Position numbers and translations under genes: made by a program
In this document: positions 42,420-42,500 of the stretch, piece after piece
Position numbering within the stretch: position 1 is the stretch's first letter
Layout of the letters: the number at the start of each line of letters is the position of its first letter
Notes under the pieces: model-generated
The model's database searches: none
The model's input: only the letters and a program-made list of their open reading frames with translations
What the model was told of the DNA's origin: nothing
From: Caldicellulosiruptor saccharolyticus DSM 8903
GTDB taxonomy: Bacteria; Bacillota; Thermoanaerobacteria; Caldicellulosiruptorales; Caldicellulosiruptoraceae
NCBI RefSeq assembly: GCF_000016545.1
Contig: NC_009437.1
Span: forward strand, 490,001 to 532,500
Reading direction: 5' to 3'
DNA length: 42,500 nucleotides

Positions 42420-42500
42420 ATGACAGACGTGAACTCGTTTCAGCAAGCTGAAACATCGGGGAATCAGATGGAGAGTCTACTCCACCTGATTAAAACCCAC
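42420..42500 (+). CDS. Partial open frame at window end
   Basis: From ATG 42420 the frame stays open for 27 codons to the window edge (MTDVNSFQQAETSGNQMESL...). In clostridial elements large serine recombinase genes often follow one another, so this may be the start of another element gene. The RBS is weak. There is too little sequence for a call. Confidence 0.25.
   Translation, partial: MTDVNSFQQAETSGNQMESLLHLIKTH

Overview
The window reads as a low-GC, thermophilic, spore-forming Firmicute, most likely Caldicellulosiruptor or a close relative. The rRNA is GC-rich while the coding DNA is AT-rich. The gene set (family 65 disaccharide phosphorylases, YtaF and CwlD-type sporulation proteins, rubrerythrin, bacteriohemerythrin) fits that group. 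The genus is inferred from gene content, not from a search.

1-1.3 kb is the 3' end of a 23S rRNA gene followed by 5S rRNA, the end of an rRNA operon. 1.5-11.4 kb is a disaccharide uptake and phosphorolysis locus. It holds beta-phosphoglucomutase, a kojibiose-phosphorylase-like GH65 enzyme, an ABC importer (binding protein plus two permeases), a LacI-type regulator and a second, convergent GH65 phosphorylase. The importer would bring in a glucose disaccharide, the phosphorylases would release glucose and beta-glucose 1-phosphate, and the mutase would convert the latter to glucose 6-phosphate. The promoters of the mutase and binding-protein genes share an operator-like motif.

11.6-28 kb is ordinary core genome. 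It contains rubrerythrin, an aldo/keto reductase, and a long plus-strand cluster: ZapA, a phosphoglycerate-mutase-like enzyme, a U32 protein, an AI-2E family protein, an ASKHA/ferredoxin protein, a VTT membrane protein, a CwlD-like amidase and a PepV-like dipeptidase. These are followed by YtaF, an ECF sigma/anti-sigma pair with an ECF-type promoter, an RsbV/RsbW-like/SigB-F-like trio, tRNA-Leu(CAA) and a hemerythrin.

28-42.5 kb is heavily disturbed. A ferritin-like gene is split by a 1.26 kb IS481-like element with a 15-bp target duplication; removing the element and one repeat restores a continuous reading frame. After rlmD comes an island with a more GC-rich, mesophile-like codon style. 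It starts with a small HTH protein, an ECF sigma factor and a DUF4367-type anti-sigma partner. A secreted beta-rich protein gene (frameshifted) and a secreted CUB-like/amidase gene (frameshifted and split by a 1.1 kb IS) follow, then a lipoprotein. Two near-identical ECF-type promoters (TGTCACA-N16-TGTCTTA) lie in the island: one drives the secreted-protein genes, the other is orphaned in front of decayed DNA. The island ends with an IS21 element whose istB is frameshifted, abutting a large serine recombinase that has lost its catalytic N-terminus.

The most interesting signals are the island's ECF regulon of secreted proteins, the precise reversible-looking IS insertions, an RBS-sequestering leader in one IS, and an RsbW-like protein without a recognisable ATP site.
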